Virus record (IMG/VR): IMGVR_UViG_3300005735_000156
Coordinates: 1-33,032 of that record
From: a virus
DNA length: 33,032 nucleotides
Direction: 5' to 3' (one strand)
Shown here: positions 16,822 through 24,986 of the stretch, one piece after another
Numbering within the stretch: position 1 is the stretch's first letter
Layout of the letters: each line of letters starts with the position of its first letter
Made by a program: the position numbers and the translations under genes
The notes under the pieces: model-generated
Database searches by the model: none
What the model was told of the DNA's origin: nothing
The model's input: only the letters and a program-made list of their open reading frames with translations

Positions 16822-17817
16822 TTAACGAGTACTTTTAATTCCTTGTAGGACATCCATCCAATGGTCACACATTTCATGCAACATTCCTTCAAACGTATAT
16901 TCAGGTTTCCACCCTAAAGTTTCTCTAATTTTAGTTGAGTCACCCTTAAGATAAGGTAGTTCCTCAGGTCTTAAGAACTTAGGGTTTTGTGTTACGTAAT
17001 CTCTATAATCTAAATCTAAGTATTTAAATACAACATCACACATCTCTCGAACGGAATGTGTATTCATTGTCGACACTACAAAATCATCAGCAATGTCGTG
17101 ATTTAACATAGAGTGCATCGCTTTAACATAATCTTTAGAATGACCCCAATCTCTATAAGAATCCATATTACCTAATTCTAATTTATCTTGAAGACCTAAT
17201 TTAATAGAACACGCAGCTTTAACAACTTTATTAGTTACAAAATTACTACCTCTTCTTGGTGATTCGTGATTAAATAAGATACCATTTACGGCATGAAGAT
17301 TATGTGCTCTTCTGTAATGTCTTACTATATTATATCCGAATACTTTAGAACATCCGTAAGGTGATACAGGATTCATAATACTACTCTCCCTTTGGAAACC
17401 ATCATCTTCGACTGTTAATCCAAACATTTCAGACGAACTTGCTTGGTAAAATTTGGCTTTAGGACAAATTCTTTTATATGCCTCTAATATATTAACGACA
17501 CCTAATGAATTTGTTTGTACCGTAAATTGAGGTATTTCAAAACTAATTCTAACGTGGCTTTGTGCTGCAATATTATATATTTCATCTGGTTTAATTAAAG
17601 TCAACAATCTCTCTATTGACGTTTGGTCTAATAAATCACCGTAATGTGTAGTTATTTGACCGGATTTAAAGGCGGTTTCTAATCTTGCGGATTGATTTTC
17701 TGATGTAGAATTTCTTCTAACCATACCATGTACTTCATACCCTAAGGATAAAAGGTATTCGGCTAAATACGAACCATCTTGCCCGTTTATACCTGTAATA
17801 AATGCTTTTTTATTCAT
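16822..17817 (-). CDS. gmd: GDP-mannose 4,6-dehydratase
   Basis: It converts GDP-mannose to GDP-4-keto-6-deoxy-mannose, precursor of GDP-fucose, GDP-perosamine, GDP-colitose and others. The signature is complete: NAD-binding TGINGQDGSYLAEYLL (8-23), HGMVRRNS, GDLLDQTSIERLL, the ASSSEMFG segment with the Ser/Glu pair (126-133), catalytic Y154-x3-K158, NHESPRRGSNFVTNKV, and GNMDSYRDWGHSKDYVKAM. Length (331) is slightly under bacterial enzymes (345-370). No GDP-fucose synthase is in the window. It lies next to the aminotransferase-like gene, with a 56-base gap upstream that shows no promoter I recognise. Confidence 0.96.
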   Translation of the reverse strand: MNKKAFITGINGQDGSYLAEYLLSLGYEVHGMVRRNSTSENQSARLETAFKSGQITTHYGDLLDQTSIERLLTLIKPDEIYNIAAQSHVRISFEIPQFTVQTNSLGVVNILEAYKRICPKAKFYQASSSEMFGLTVEDDGFQRESSIMNPVSPYGCSKVFGYNIVRHYRRAHNLHAVNGILFNHESPRRGSNFVTNKVVKAACSIKLGLQDKLELGNMDSYRDWGHSKDYVKAMHSMLNHDIADDFVVSTMNTHSVREMCDVVFKYLDLDYRDYVTQNPKFLRPEELPYLKGDSTKIRETLGWKPEYTFEGMLHEMCDHWMDVLQGIKSTR

Positions 17818-17873
17818 GTTTTATATTTTTAATGTCTATTTAACTTAACTTAATTTTAAATAAAGTCACTATT

Positions 17874-18479
17874 TTATTTTTTAAATATTTTCATTTCAGA
17901 TACGTCTGGCCAATCATTTACCGTCCATTGGTGAGGTTCTGTGTTAATTGCTTTTTCTAATTTTTGTAATCCTAATTCCGCCGTTTCAGGTGTCATATAA
18001 TAATGGTAACCCATTGTTGAGATATTTTGTTCTCTCCACGGTACGTCAGGCAGTCTACCATCGTAGGTCATTTTCTTTAGATTTAAATAATCGTCTTCAT
18101 TATCACATAATATTACCCCACCACGACCTAAACTTAAATGTTTACGAAATTGAAAACTAACACACATAAATGTGTCAGGAATATAACTATTTTTTTTCCA
18201 TAGTACGGCAGCGTCGATTACTTTAGGAAATACATGGTACATATCAACCCAATCTTCATCCCTCCATACTAAATCTAAGCCTATCTTATTAGCTAAAAAG
18301 GGTATTGAAATATAGGTTCTTTTAGGACAAGATATTTGTGGTAAATGTGTCCCTTTATTCATTTGGTGTCTAATTGATAGTTCTACACCGTGTGTACAAC
18401 AATCTACAGCGACTGCATATGGTGAACCAAAAAAATCTGCAATTTTTTCTTCGAAATCTTTTATTTTATTAAAACTCAT
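17874..18479 (-). CDS. Compact DegT/DnrJ/EryC1-type aminotransferase
   Basis: The start FFGSPYAVAVDCCTHGVELS matches the PLP-phosphate-binding start of sugar aminotransferases; VIDAAVLW supplies the Asp that pairs with the pyridine nitrogen; SFQFRKHLSLGRGGVILCD aligns with S-F-x3-K-x-L-x2-G-x-G-G, so the Schiff-base Lys is present; the end (TPETAELGLQKLEKAI) matches the closing helix of the large domain. At 201 residues it is about half the usual 370, with a shortened middle and no C-terminal small domain. Beside gmd, a GDP-perosamine-type 4-amination is possible; loss of activity is the alternative. Confidence 0.75.
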   Translation of the reverse strand: MSFNKIKDFEEKIADFFGSPYAVAVDCCTHGVELSIRHQMNKGTHLPQISCPKRTYISIPFLANKIGLDLVWRDEDWVDMYHVFPKVIDAAVLWKKNSYIPDTFMCVSFQFRKHLSLGRGGVILCDNEDDYLNLKKMTYDGRLPDVPWREQNISTMGYHYYMTPETAELGLQKLEKAINTEPHQWTVNDWPDVSEMKIFKK

Positions 18480-19273
18480 TTTATGTATTTTTCATATATG
18501 TAATCTTCGGCAATTGGCATTTCAATGACCGACTCTAAGTTCTCTTTTATTGCGTCCAACTTACTATGATACAATTCTGATGTTAAATCTCCAATGTTGA
18601 AGTTATCGTCTATAGTTATTATACCGTCCGTATTGAACACCTCCCCAATTGAAGGTGTACCGTAATATATTGGTATTGTTCCAGTAGCGAAACAATCTGT
18701 TAGTTTCTCACTATACATTAGTGGGTAAGTTCCATTCTCCATAGCAATAGAAAAGTAATAATCCTTTAATCCCTCATCTTTAGTTTCTATTGGGTTGAAT
18801 CCACGTCCAAATAAATCTACTTGGCTTCGATACTTAGAAACTATATCTTGTCTGTACTTATGCTCAGCACACATAACCTTATTAGATGTTATCATAGAGA
18901 CTAGTTTTGACTTAGTGTGAATACCGACATCCTTTATCCAAGGTTTAGCACTACAAGTTACTAATTTAAACTTGTTAGATAATTCAACTAAAGACTTATC
19001 ATGAGTGAAAAGTAATTCAAAATTATCCTCTAAATATTGTATATTATTTACGCACCACCCATATATGTCACCAATAATTGTTTTAGATTCTGATAACCAC
19101 CCATAATTTAATTTAGTTTTATTAGTTGGTATTCTTAATCCATTGTCAATGTGAATTGATATATTAGCTGAACCGTCTCTAACCCATTCAACTAAATTAG
19201 GTGTGCTCCCAGCCGATGATGAATTCTCGTGTTGGAACCCACCTCCTATCATGTTAAATTTAACATCACTCAT
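18476..19273 (-). CDS. GT10-family glycosyltransferase (fucosyltransferase-like)
   Basis: Residues 175-207 carry the GT10 donor-site pattern: SIAMENGTYPLMYSEKLTDC then FATGTIPIYYGTP, matching the family F-x-x-A-x-E-N ... Y-x-x-E-K-L ... G-x-x-P-I-Y-x-G. GT10 enzymes are mostly alpha-1,3/4-fucosyltransferases using GDP-fucose. The N-terminal half is divergent, as usual for the family. The open frame reaches a TTG at 19297, but the ATG at 19273, which overlaps the previous gene's end (ATGAGTGA), is the better start, giving 265 residues. It follows the FkbM methyltransferase and precedes the aminotransferase with an ATGA overlap. Confidence 0.85.
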   Translation of the reverse strand: MSDVKFNMIGGGFQHENSSSAGSTPNLVEWVRDGSANISIHIDNGLRIPTNKTKLNYGWLSESKTIIGDIYGWCVNNIQYLEDNFELLFTHDKSLVELSNKFKLVTCSAKPWIKDVGIHTKSKLVSMITSNKVMCAEHKYRQDIVSKYRSQVDLFGRGFNPIETKDEGLKDYYFSIAMENGTYPLMYSEKLTDCFATGTIPIYYGTPSIGEVFNTDGIITIDDNFNIGDLTSELYHSKLDAIKENLESVIEMPIAEDYIYEKYIK

Positions 19274-19883
19274 CCACTGTCCATGATTCCCAAACAAATG
19301 GGTAATCGAATTTTATTTTAAAACCGTTATTCTTAAGACCTTCTCTAATACTATCTCTTCTTTCTACATAATTTTCAATACCTAAATGAAATTGTATTTG
19401 AATATTTTTAAATTGTTTTATAGTACCTGTCTTTAACATATTCTCTAATAGAGGATATTCATCACCTTCTATATTAATTTGTAATAAATCAATTGAATTA
19501 AGTTTCCATTTATTAAGTACAGTTTCAATTGAATTAAATTCGACTTCAACCGTAGTACCATTTTTCAAATTAGACGATGTGCCGTCACCAGAAATATATA
19601 ATACACCAGTTTTATTTTCGGTTGAGATTCCCGTATTTAATAATTTGACTTTAGGGTTATTTTTAAATTTATCAACCATACCATCATGAAATTCACGTAT
19701 GGGTTCTAAAATATAAATATTTGGGTTATATTTGTCAATAATTTGTTGTGCCCAAACACCAGTATAACCACCTAAATCCATAACCACAGAATCTTCATTT
19801 AAATCATAAGTTATATTATGGGTATAATCACCCCCATCCCTCATCCATTTAGTTATTTCTTGTGCGTTTAAAGTTAATTTCAT
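19266..19883 (-). CDS. FkbM-family methyltransferase
   Basis: SVVMDLGGYTGVWAQQIIDK (about 32-51) is the SAM-binding motif I, ILEPIREFHDGMV the adenosine-binding strand, and SIDLLQINIEGDEYPLLENM the FkbM motif with the acidic residue. Small FkbM proteins often O-methylate sugars in surface polysaccharides. Length 205 is typical. Its start overlaps the SGNH gene (ATGA) and its end overlaps the GT10 gene. Confidence 0.9.
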   Translation of the reverse strand: MKLTLNAQEITKWMRDGGDYTHNITYDLNEDSVVMDLGGYTGVWAQQIIDKYNPNIYILEPIREFHDGMVDKFKNNPKVKLLNTGISTENKTGVLYISGDGTSSNLKNGTTVEVEFNSIETVLNKWKLNSIDLLQINIEGDEYPLLENMLKTGTIKQFKNIQIQFHLGIENYVERRDSIREGLKNNGFKIKFDYPFVWESWTVDE

Positions 19884-20500
19884 ATTATATTTTCTTTTAT
19901 AAATTCCTCAATATAGATTGGGTTTCTAATATGGCAATTATTATCGGATAACTCTCTTTTCAAATATCCATTTTCATCACAATATTTATTATACACATCA
20001 AAAAAAATGTAATCATATTCAACACATTTTTCTTTTAATTTTTTGTTCATGTAAGTTGTATATCGTTTTCTATCTTTATCTGACCCCGTTGCTGGGACTC
20101 CATATTTTATAAGCCACTTTTGTAGGTGAACATTTATTGGATTTTCACGTTCTAATGGTGGAACCACATTATAGACACATACTGTTAAACCTTCAATATC
20201 ATTAACGTTTCGTTTAATATTGGAAATGTATAAATCCACAAGAACGTCTATTGATTCCATCCAATTAGGTTCGTATTTATTTATGTGACACCTACAATCT
20301 ATTTCACCAAAACAAAAAATAACCACATCTCCACTATTAACACCACTAACAATTTGCATTTTATCTCTACCGAAACTATACGCTAATTTACCAGGTATGT
20401 GGTTAGTTTTAATACTAATACCCCTTGATGGGTGTAGTTGTATAGTAGTCCACCCGCCGTGATGTGTTGCGTGACTATCTCCATATGTGTGAATTATCAT
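19880..20500 (-). CDS. SGNH-hydrolase-like protein
   Basis: The start MIIHTYGDSHATHHGGW has the block I GDS motif with catalytic Ser9. VVIFCFGEIDCRCHI looks like block III with the neighbouring Glu/Asp, and LSDNNCHI near the end supplies the His of block V, though the expected D-x-x-H spacing is not exact. SGNH proteins in glycan clusters add or remove O-acyl groups. Together with the acyltransferase next to it, an acylation/deacylation role is plausible. No signal peptide is visible, so it acts in the cytoplasm. Confidence 0.72.
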   Translation of the reverse strand: MIIHTYGDSHATHHGGWTTIQLHPSRGISIKTNHIPGKLAYSFGRDKMQIVSGVNSGDVVIFCFGEIDCRCHINKYEPNWMESIDVLVDLYISNIKRNVNDIEGLTVCVYNVVPPLERENPINVHLQKWLIKYGVPATGSDKDRKRYTTYMNKKLKEKCVEYDYIFFDVYNKYCDENGYLKRELSDNNCHIRNPIYIEEFIKENII

Positions 20501-21027
20501 AACTTACCTAATTTCTTTGCGTATTCTATTATTTTATCTTTATCCCTCATTTTAACTGGTTTAGCCGGACTACCAACATAGATAGTCCAAGGTTCAGTAT
20601 CCTTAGTTAGTAGTGAGTTAGCTCCTAGTATAGAACCCTCAGATAATGTAACATTCGGCATGATTGAACAGTTAACACCACAACCTGCAAATTTCTCAAA
20701 CTTAACTGTTGAATAATTTATGACTCTGAGTTCTTTAGGGATTGTCGGACCAACTAAACCACCACCTGTATAATCTTCACTACCACAAACTATTTTAGTT
20801 CCAGCGGCAACAAAAGAAAAATCCTCTAATATTAACTTTGAATCGGCACCACCAATTACAGTAACATCTTGAGCAATGTGAATATAATCACCCATCTCTA
20901 TAGCTGTTGATATTGTTACACCATTGTCGATTGCGTTATGTGAACCTATATCACAATGTGATGGATGTTTAATTATTACTCTATCATGGATGAATACATC
21001 TTCACCATATGTTTTAAATTTACCCAT
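20497..21027 (-). CDS. Left-handed beta-helix (hexapeptide) acyltransferase
   Basis: Imperfect hexapeptide repeats span about residues 10-155: IGSHNAIDNGVTIST, IHIAQDVTVIGG, FVAAGTKIVCG, FAGCGVNCSIMPNVTL, EGSILGANSLLTKDTE, ending with the typical YVGSPAKPVKMR. This is the xenobiotic/sugar O- or N-acetyltransferase fold using acetyl-CoA. The His in IHIAQD or nearby could be the catalytic base. It may acetylate the sugar made by the neighbouring dehydratase and aminotransferase. Confidence 0.88.
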   Translation of the reverse strand: MGKFKTYGEDVFIHDRVIIKHPSHCDIGSHNAIDNGVTISTAIEMGDYIHIAQDVTVIGGADSKLILEDFSFVAAGTKIVCGSEDYTGGGLVGPTIPKELRVINYSTVKFEKFAGCGVNCSIMPNVTLSEGSILGANSLLTKDTEPWTIYVGSPAKPVKMRDKDKIIEYAKKLGKL

Positions 21028-21437
21028 TATATGAACGTTTTATCTAATGCCTGACCTTCATATGGTCCTGTTTTATATTCATAAACGATAGTATCGTCTT
21101 CAAGTATTTCGTATGTGTGACCACCATATAAAGTAAAACTGGCATCACCTGGTCTCAATATAGGTTCAGCAATTAACGTATCATCAATATCAAAAAACTT
21201 ACATTTAACACTACCCTTAATGACTACCCATGATTCCTGAGCAATTTGTTCGGTATAGTGTCTATCTTTTGTTATGTGTTTATGTGGTGGAAATGTTTTA
21301 CCGTTAGCCATTTTTAACGTGGCACACTGTATAAAATTATCTTCAGGAACAACTTCATGTCTTCCTTCGATTTCATCTAATCTATTGATAATATGTAGTA
21401 ACTTATCTTTTTCAACTTTTGAGTATATTTTTTCCAT
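21027..21437 (-). CDS. Cupin-fold protein of glycan cluster
   Basis: The 136-residue product has a cupin barrel at about 40-125: FPPHKHITKDRHYTEQIAQE provides H-x-H-type metal ligands and Glu, followed by SWVVIKGSVKCKFFD, ILRPGDASFTLYGGHTYEIL with the second His. Small cupins like WbuC and sugar-nucleotide isomerases occur in polysaccharide clusters, but I cannot tell whether this one is an isomerase, epimerase or binding protein. It overlaps the acyltransferase (TAATG) and is 3 bases from the GT11 gene. Confidence 0.82.
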   Translation of the reverse strand: MEKIYSKVEKDKLLHIINRLDEIEGRHEVVPEDNFIQCATLKMANGKTFPPHKHITKDRHYTEQIAQESWVVIKGSVKCKFFDIDDTLIAEPILRPGDASFTLYGGHTYEILEDDTIVYEYKTGPYEGQALDKTFI

Positions 21438-21440
21438 GTC

Positions 21441-22232
21441 TTAAATTTTTATCCATGACTCTGGTAGTATATCACTATCATCATGAGTAATAGATGAACC
21501 GAACCATTGTTTAGGTCCTACAACTATTTTTTTATTGTTTTGGTTTAACCAAGCACCCCACCATGAGAATGACGAGTTGGCTATAATATTATTATCACAA
21601 AGTGACATCAAGTATAGTTCAATATAATCTTTTTCGTTCTCTATGTAAATAATATTATCGTAGTTTAGATTCTTTTTACACCAATCAATATCGTCACTGA
21701 ATACAACTAATGTAGTTTCACCATCAATCTTACTAATAGCTTCACGATAATATTCGTCACCACATGTTGGATGATGATTGGGGTGTCTTACATAGTCACC
21801 ACGTCTAACGTGTAATGAAGTTGTTTTAGTATTTAAAATATGTGAATACTTCTCGTTGATGACTGACATAATACTATCAGGTATTTGTAGTAACGATAAG
21901 ATTGCATCCCTATGATGGTTAAAATATTTTTCACTCTGAAAGAACCCATCAATTATGGTGTTGTCAGTTACAGTGTTTTTAATGAATTCGAATGGAAATT
22001 TAACTAACTTTGGGTTTATTGGACTATCTCTTAGTAATCCTTCGAATATAGTCTCATATTCAAAACCATGTTTAATAGATGGATTATAAACACTATCATC
22101 GTTTATAAGTTTCATCTGTGCTTTTAGGTTAGGGAAACTAGCCTCCACACCGGCATCGATAGCAAAAGATTTTGTTGCAGCAATTTGAAAAAGCATATTT
22201 CCTAAACCGCCTTTTAAGTAACAATATATCAT
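21441..22232 (-). CDS. GT11-family glycosyltransferase (alpha-1,2-fucosyltransferase-like)
   Basis: All GT11 motifs are present: GGLGNMLFQIA (8-18), SLHVRRGDYVR (139-149) which binds GDP-fucose, TLVVFSDDIDWCK (174-186), and IIANSSFSWWGAWLN (216-230). Length 263 is close to bacterial members (280-300). The family transfers fucose in alpha-1,2 linkage from GDP-fucose. Together with gmd and the GT10 gene it implies a fucosylated or related 6-deoxy-sugar glycan. Confidence 0.93.
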   Translation of the reverse strand: MIYCYLKGGLGNMLFQIAATKSFAIDAGVEASFPNLKAQMKLINDDSVYNPSIKHGFEYETIFEGLLRDSPINPKLVKFPFEFIKNTVTDNTIIDGFFQSEKYFNHHRDAILSLLQIPDSIMSVINEKYSHILNTKTTSLHVRRGDYVRHPNHHPTCGDEYYREAISKIDGETTLVVFSDDIDWCKKNLNYDNIIYIENEKDYIELYLMSLCDNNIIANSSFSWWGAWLNQNNKKIVVGPKQWFGSSITHDDSDILPESWIKI

Positions 22233-22233
22233 A

Positions 22234-22953
22234 TTATCTAATTAATCTTTTATATTTAGGTCTATTTCTTAATACTTTAACCGCATAATTAACCTTACCC
22301 ATATTAACTTTATGGTCATTAAGTGGGTTTTGTTCATTATATACATAATTAACTTCATTCATAAATAAGTAATGTTCTGGTCCTGCCATTTCAAGCATCG
22401 GGAACATGAATGATAAATCACCGGCAACTTCCCAGTAAATACCGTTATCATCCTTTAAATAATCTTGTTCTATTGACCTCCAAAGAAAGGCTCTCCACGT
22501 TCTAAGATGTGATGCGGTAAATTGGTCCACCCTTAACGTATCAAAACTTCTTGGAGGTGATGCAAATCCTTTTGCACCATTTGAATACACAAATGAACCG
22601 TTAGCAATCCATATGTTTTCATCCTTATAAACTTCATTAATCCTATGTAAAGTATTTGAATCCGGTAACCAATCATCCCCATCAATCTCAACGATTATTT
22701 CACTATCGTCAATTTTTGGATTATTACGAATAACTTGGTCATAATTACCTGGTTGGTATAACTTATTTGTATTTTCAATAAGAATAAATCTATCATCCCC
22801 CTGAATCATATTCTTGACTTCTCTAACAGAATTGTCTGTTGATAAATCATCTGTTATATAACATTTAAAGTCCTTATATGTTTGTCCAATGATTGAACTT
22901 AAACATTTAACTATGTATTTTTCGCAATTATAAAGTGTTGTTACTATTATCAT
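22234..22953 (-). CDS. Glycosyltransferase family 2
   Basis: The GT-A core is clear: MIIVTTLYNCEKYIVKCLSS, IIGQTYKDFKCYITDDLSTD with the first Asp, then IIVEIDGDDWLPDSN (DGDD at 91-94) as the metal-binding D-x-D. Later segments (LRTWRAFLWRSIEQDYLKDD; EVAGDLSFMFPMLEMAG) resemble the acceptor part of phage GT2 proteins. The C-terminal 25 residues are basic. It overlaps the fusion glycosyltransferase gene by TAATG. Confidence 0.92.
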   Translation of the reverse strand: MIIVTTLYNCEKYIVKCLSSIIGQTYKDFKCYITDDLSTDNSVREVKNMIQGDDRFILIENTNKLYQPGNYDQVIRNNPKIDDSEIIVEIDGDDWLPDSNTLHRINEVYKDENIWIANGSFVYSNGAKGFASPPRSFDTLRVDQFTASHLRTWRAFLWRSIEQDYLKDDNGIYWEVAGDLSFMFPMLEMAGPEHYLFMNEVNYVYNEQNPLNDHKVNMGKVNYAVKVLRNRPKYKRLIR

Positions 22954-24599
22954 TATTCTATTATTTCTTTATATTTTTTTATTATTTCTGTGGCAACGAT
23001 ATCTACTCTAAATTTTTCAACATCATATGGTACTTGGTGTAATTCCTTACCGATAATTTGACCAGAAGAATCCACGTCGTAAATCCACCCTGGTTTACCA
23101 CATAACCACCCTTCGATGGTTGTTCTACCCAAAAGTATTCCTGCAGTTTCATCACATTTTTTTACGAATTCCTCTACCTTCCAAGTGGGTCCGTGATAAG
23201 TTACATGTTCATTATCCTTACCTATTAAGTCTTCAATATTTATACCGTTTTCCTTACCAACCAACCATAAATCTTTATTATCTAATTTAGTGGTTTGAAT
23301 TAAGTCTTTAATTGTTTTTTCTCGTAGATAATCCATAGTACCAACAAACAACACAACGGGTCTCTTATTATTACTATGGGTTAGCTTGAACCTATTATGG
23401 TCGATTGGGTTATATATTACATCAATCATATCGGAATCAATACTAAAACTTTCGATAAGGTAGTCCTTTATTTCTGGTCTAATGGCAATGTACTTCTTAA
23501 TTTGTGGGTGTATAACTGGGTGTTCCAAACTAATAACCTCAGAATGTATGGAACAAATAGTCTCAATATTCGGGTACAATTTTAATAGATGTTCGGTGAT
23601 TGGTGTATGGTTTAAATGTAGTACATCGAATTGAGGTTCACTTGTCTTATATAACTGATTTTTAATTGAGGGAACTAATCCATCTGCTGTGTTTAGAGAC
23701 CATTTTCCGTCACCTAATTTAAACCCTGGTGGTTCTTGTATCGAATATACTTTACCCCCCATTTTAGTAACCAAACTAGCAAGAGGGTTACCAATATTTG
23801 AACAGATTGAAACCTCACACCCCTGCTTTAATAATTCTTTAGTTAGTTCATAAACATATAATTCAGAACCAGTATGATTCGCAAAATTAAGACACCCAAT
23901 TAAAACTTTAATCTTTTCGCCCTTTCTAAATACTCGTTTAACGTTAACGGGTAAGTGACTACTATATTCCTCAGCAAATAACTTTCTATTATTTTCCCAT
24001 TGTTCGTTAGTCTGACCAATAGATAGATGAGTGATTCGAATGTCGTAAACGACACCAATTTTAACTTCTTCAATATAGTTTCTAAAACAAAAATCCACGT
24101 CATACATATGGAACCCCTTAACCTCTTCGTTGAATGGTTTTTTAATGTTATTTTTACTAAGAACCATAAACAACCCATCAACTAAAACCACATCTTCAAT
24201 TCTATTCCCTAAACTTGTCGAATATTTAGATGTCCATTTTTTACCCTCATGCTCATGATTTACAATACCTCTCATTCTTCGAGGTTCTTCCCACCATTTG
24301 GCGGATGTGGGTAATTTAGTTGAACCAGCAACACCTAAAATCCCGTAATCAGGATTTCTTTTGAAATGTTTCAACACTTTGTTACCCCAGTTCTTTTTCT
24401 CGAAGTAGATGTCATCATGACATAAAACAACAATATCATTACTCGATTTCTCAAGAATGATATTATATGCTTCGGTAAGTGAATGGGTACCTGGATTTTC
24501 AAAAGGTATTACTTCAACACCTCTTATACCACATGATTTTTCGATGTAATCTCTAAACTCAGGGTCTATTTTTTTTGTACTATATCCAATTGTTATCAT
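22953..24599 (-). CDS. Two-domain glycosyltransferase: GT2-like plus GT4-like
   Basis: Residues 1-225 are a GT2/StrF-like domain: MITIGYSTKKIDPEFRDYI, AYNIILEKSSNDIVVLCHDD with HDD at 61-63 as metal site, then GFHMYDVDFCFRNYIEE (about 162-178) and a HLSIGQTNEQW segment. Residues about 228-548 are a GT4-type GT-B domain: KVLIGCLNFANHTGSELYVY, ICSIHSEV, NPIDHNRFKLTHS, VVLFVGTMDYLREKTIKDLI and GRTTIEGWLCGKPGWIYDVD with the donor-site Glu. The two halves could add successive sugars. Product length (548) equals the two domains with no long linker. Confidence 0.88.
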   Translation of the reverse strand: MITIGYSTKKIDPEFRDYIEKSCGIRGVEVIPFENPGTHSLTEAYNIILEKSSNDIVVLCHDDIYFEKKNWGNKVLKHFKRNPDYGILGVAGSTKLPTSAKWWEEPRRMRGIVNHEHEGKKWTSKYSTSLGNRIEDVVLVDGLFMVLSKNNIKKPFNEEVKGFHMYDVDFCFRNYIEEVKIGVVYDIRITHLSIGQTNEQWENNRKLFAEEYSSHLPVNVKRVFRKGEKIKVLIGCLNFANHTGSELYVYELTKELLKQGCEVSICSNIGNPLASLVTKMGGKVYSIQEPPGFKLGDGKWSLNTADGLVPSIKNQLYKTSEPQFDVLHLNHTPITEHLLKLYPNIETICSIHSEVISLEHPVIHPQIKKYIAIRPEIKDYLIESFSIDSDMIDVIYNPIDHNRFKLTHSNNKRPVVLFVGTMDYLREKTIKDLIQTTKLDNKDLWLVGKENGINIEDLIGKDNEHVTYHGPTWKVEEFVKKCDETAGILLGRTTIEGWLCGKPGWIYDVDSSGQIIGKELHQVPYDVEKFRVDIVATEIIKKYKEIIE

Positions 24600-24985
24600 T
24601 AGTCGTCAAATACTTGTATTGTTGTTTCTTTATCTTTTAATTGTGTCCATTTACCATTATAACGAGTTGCTCTAACGATATGATTATCTATCCAGTGATA
24701 GTTTCCCCCACGTGGTTTATTCATTAATAAATTATGGTAGTTATAACCATGTTCTTCAAACCACTCTTCAGTTACTTTTCTGTGTTCTTCAGAACGAGAA
24801 GTAAAGAAAGTAATTATATGACCATCTTTATACCACTCATTAATCATTTCTATTGAACCTTCGTAGGGTAAACAAGTGACCATTCTTTCAGGTTCCTCAT
24901 TGGGTACATCATCAGTTATAGTTCCATCGATATCAATTAGATAATTTTTGATTCCTTCAGGTAATGTTGGGCTTACTGTATCCAT
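24599..24985 (-). CDS. HAD-family phosphatase
   Basis: The motif LIDIDGTITDD gives the nucleophile Asp18 and acid/base Asp20 (counting from ATG 24985); FFTSRS is motif II, and KPRGGNYHWIDNHIVRATRY near the end holds the conserved Lys and Asp of motifs III and IV. At 128 residues it has no cap domain, like KDO8P- or heptose-phosphate phosphatase types. The frame extends to 25039 inside the dUTPase gene, but the ATG one base after the dUTPase stop is preferred. A sugar-phosphate or nucleotide substrate would fit its neighbours. Confidence 0.85.
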   Translation of the reverse strand: MDTVSPTLPEGIKNYLIDIDGTITDDVPNEEPERMVTCLPYEGSIEMINEWYKDGHIITFFTSRSEEHRKVTEEWFEEHGYNYHNLLMNKPRGGNYHWIDNHIVRATRYNGKWTQLKDKETTIQVFDD

Positions 24986-24986
24986 A

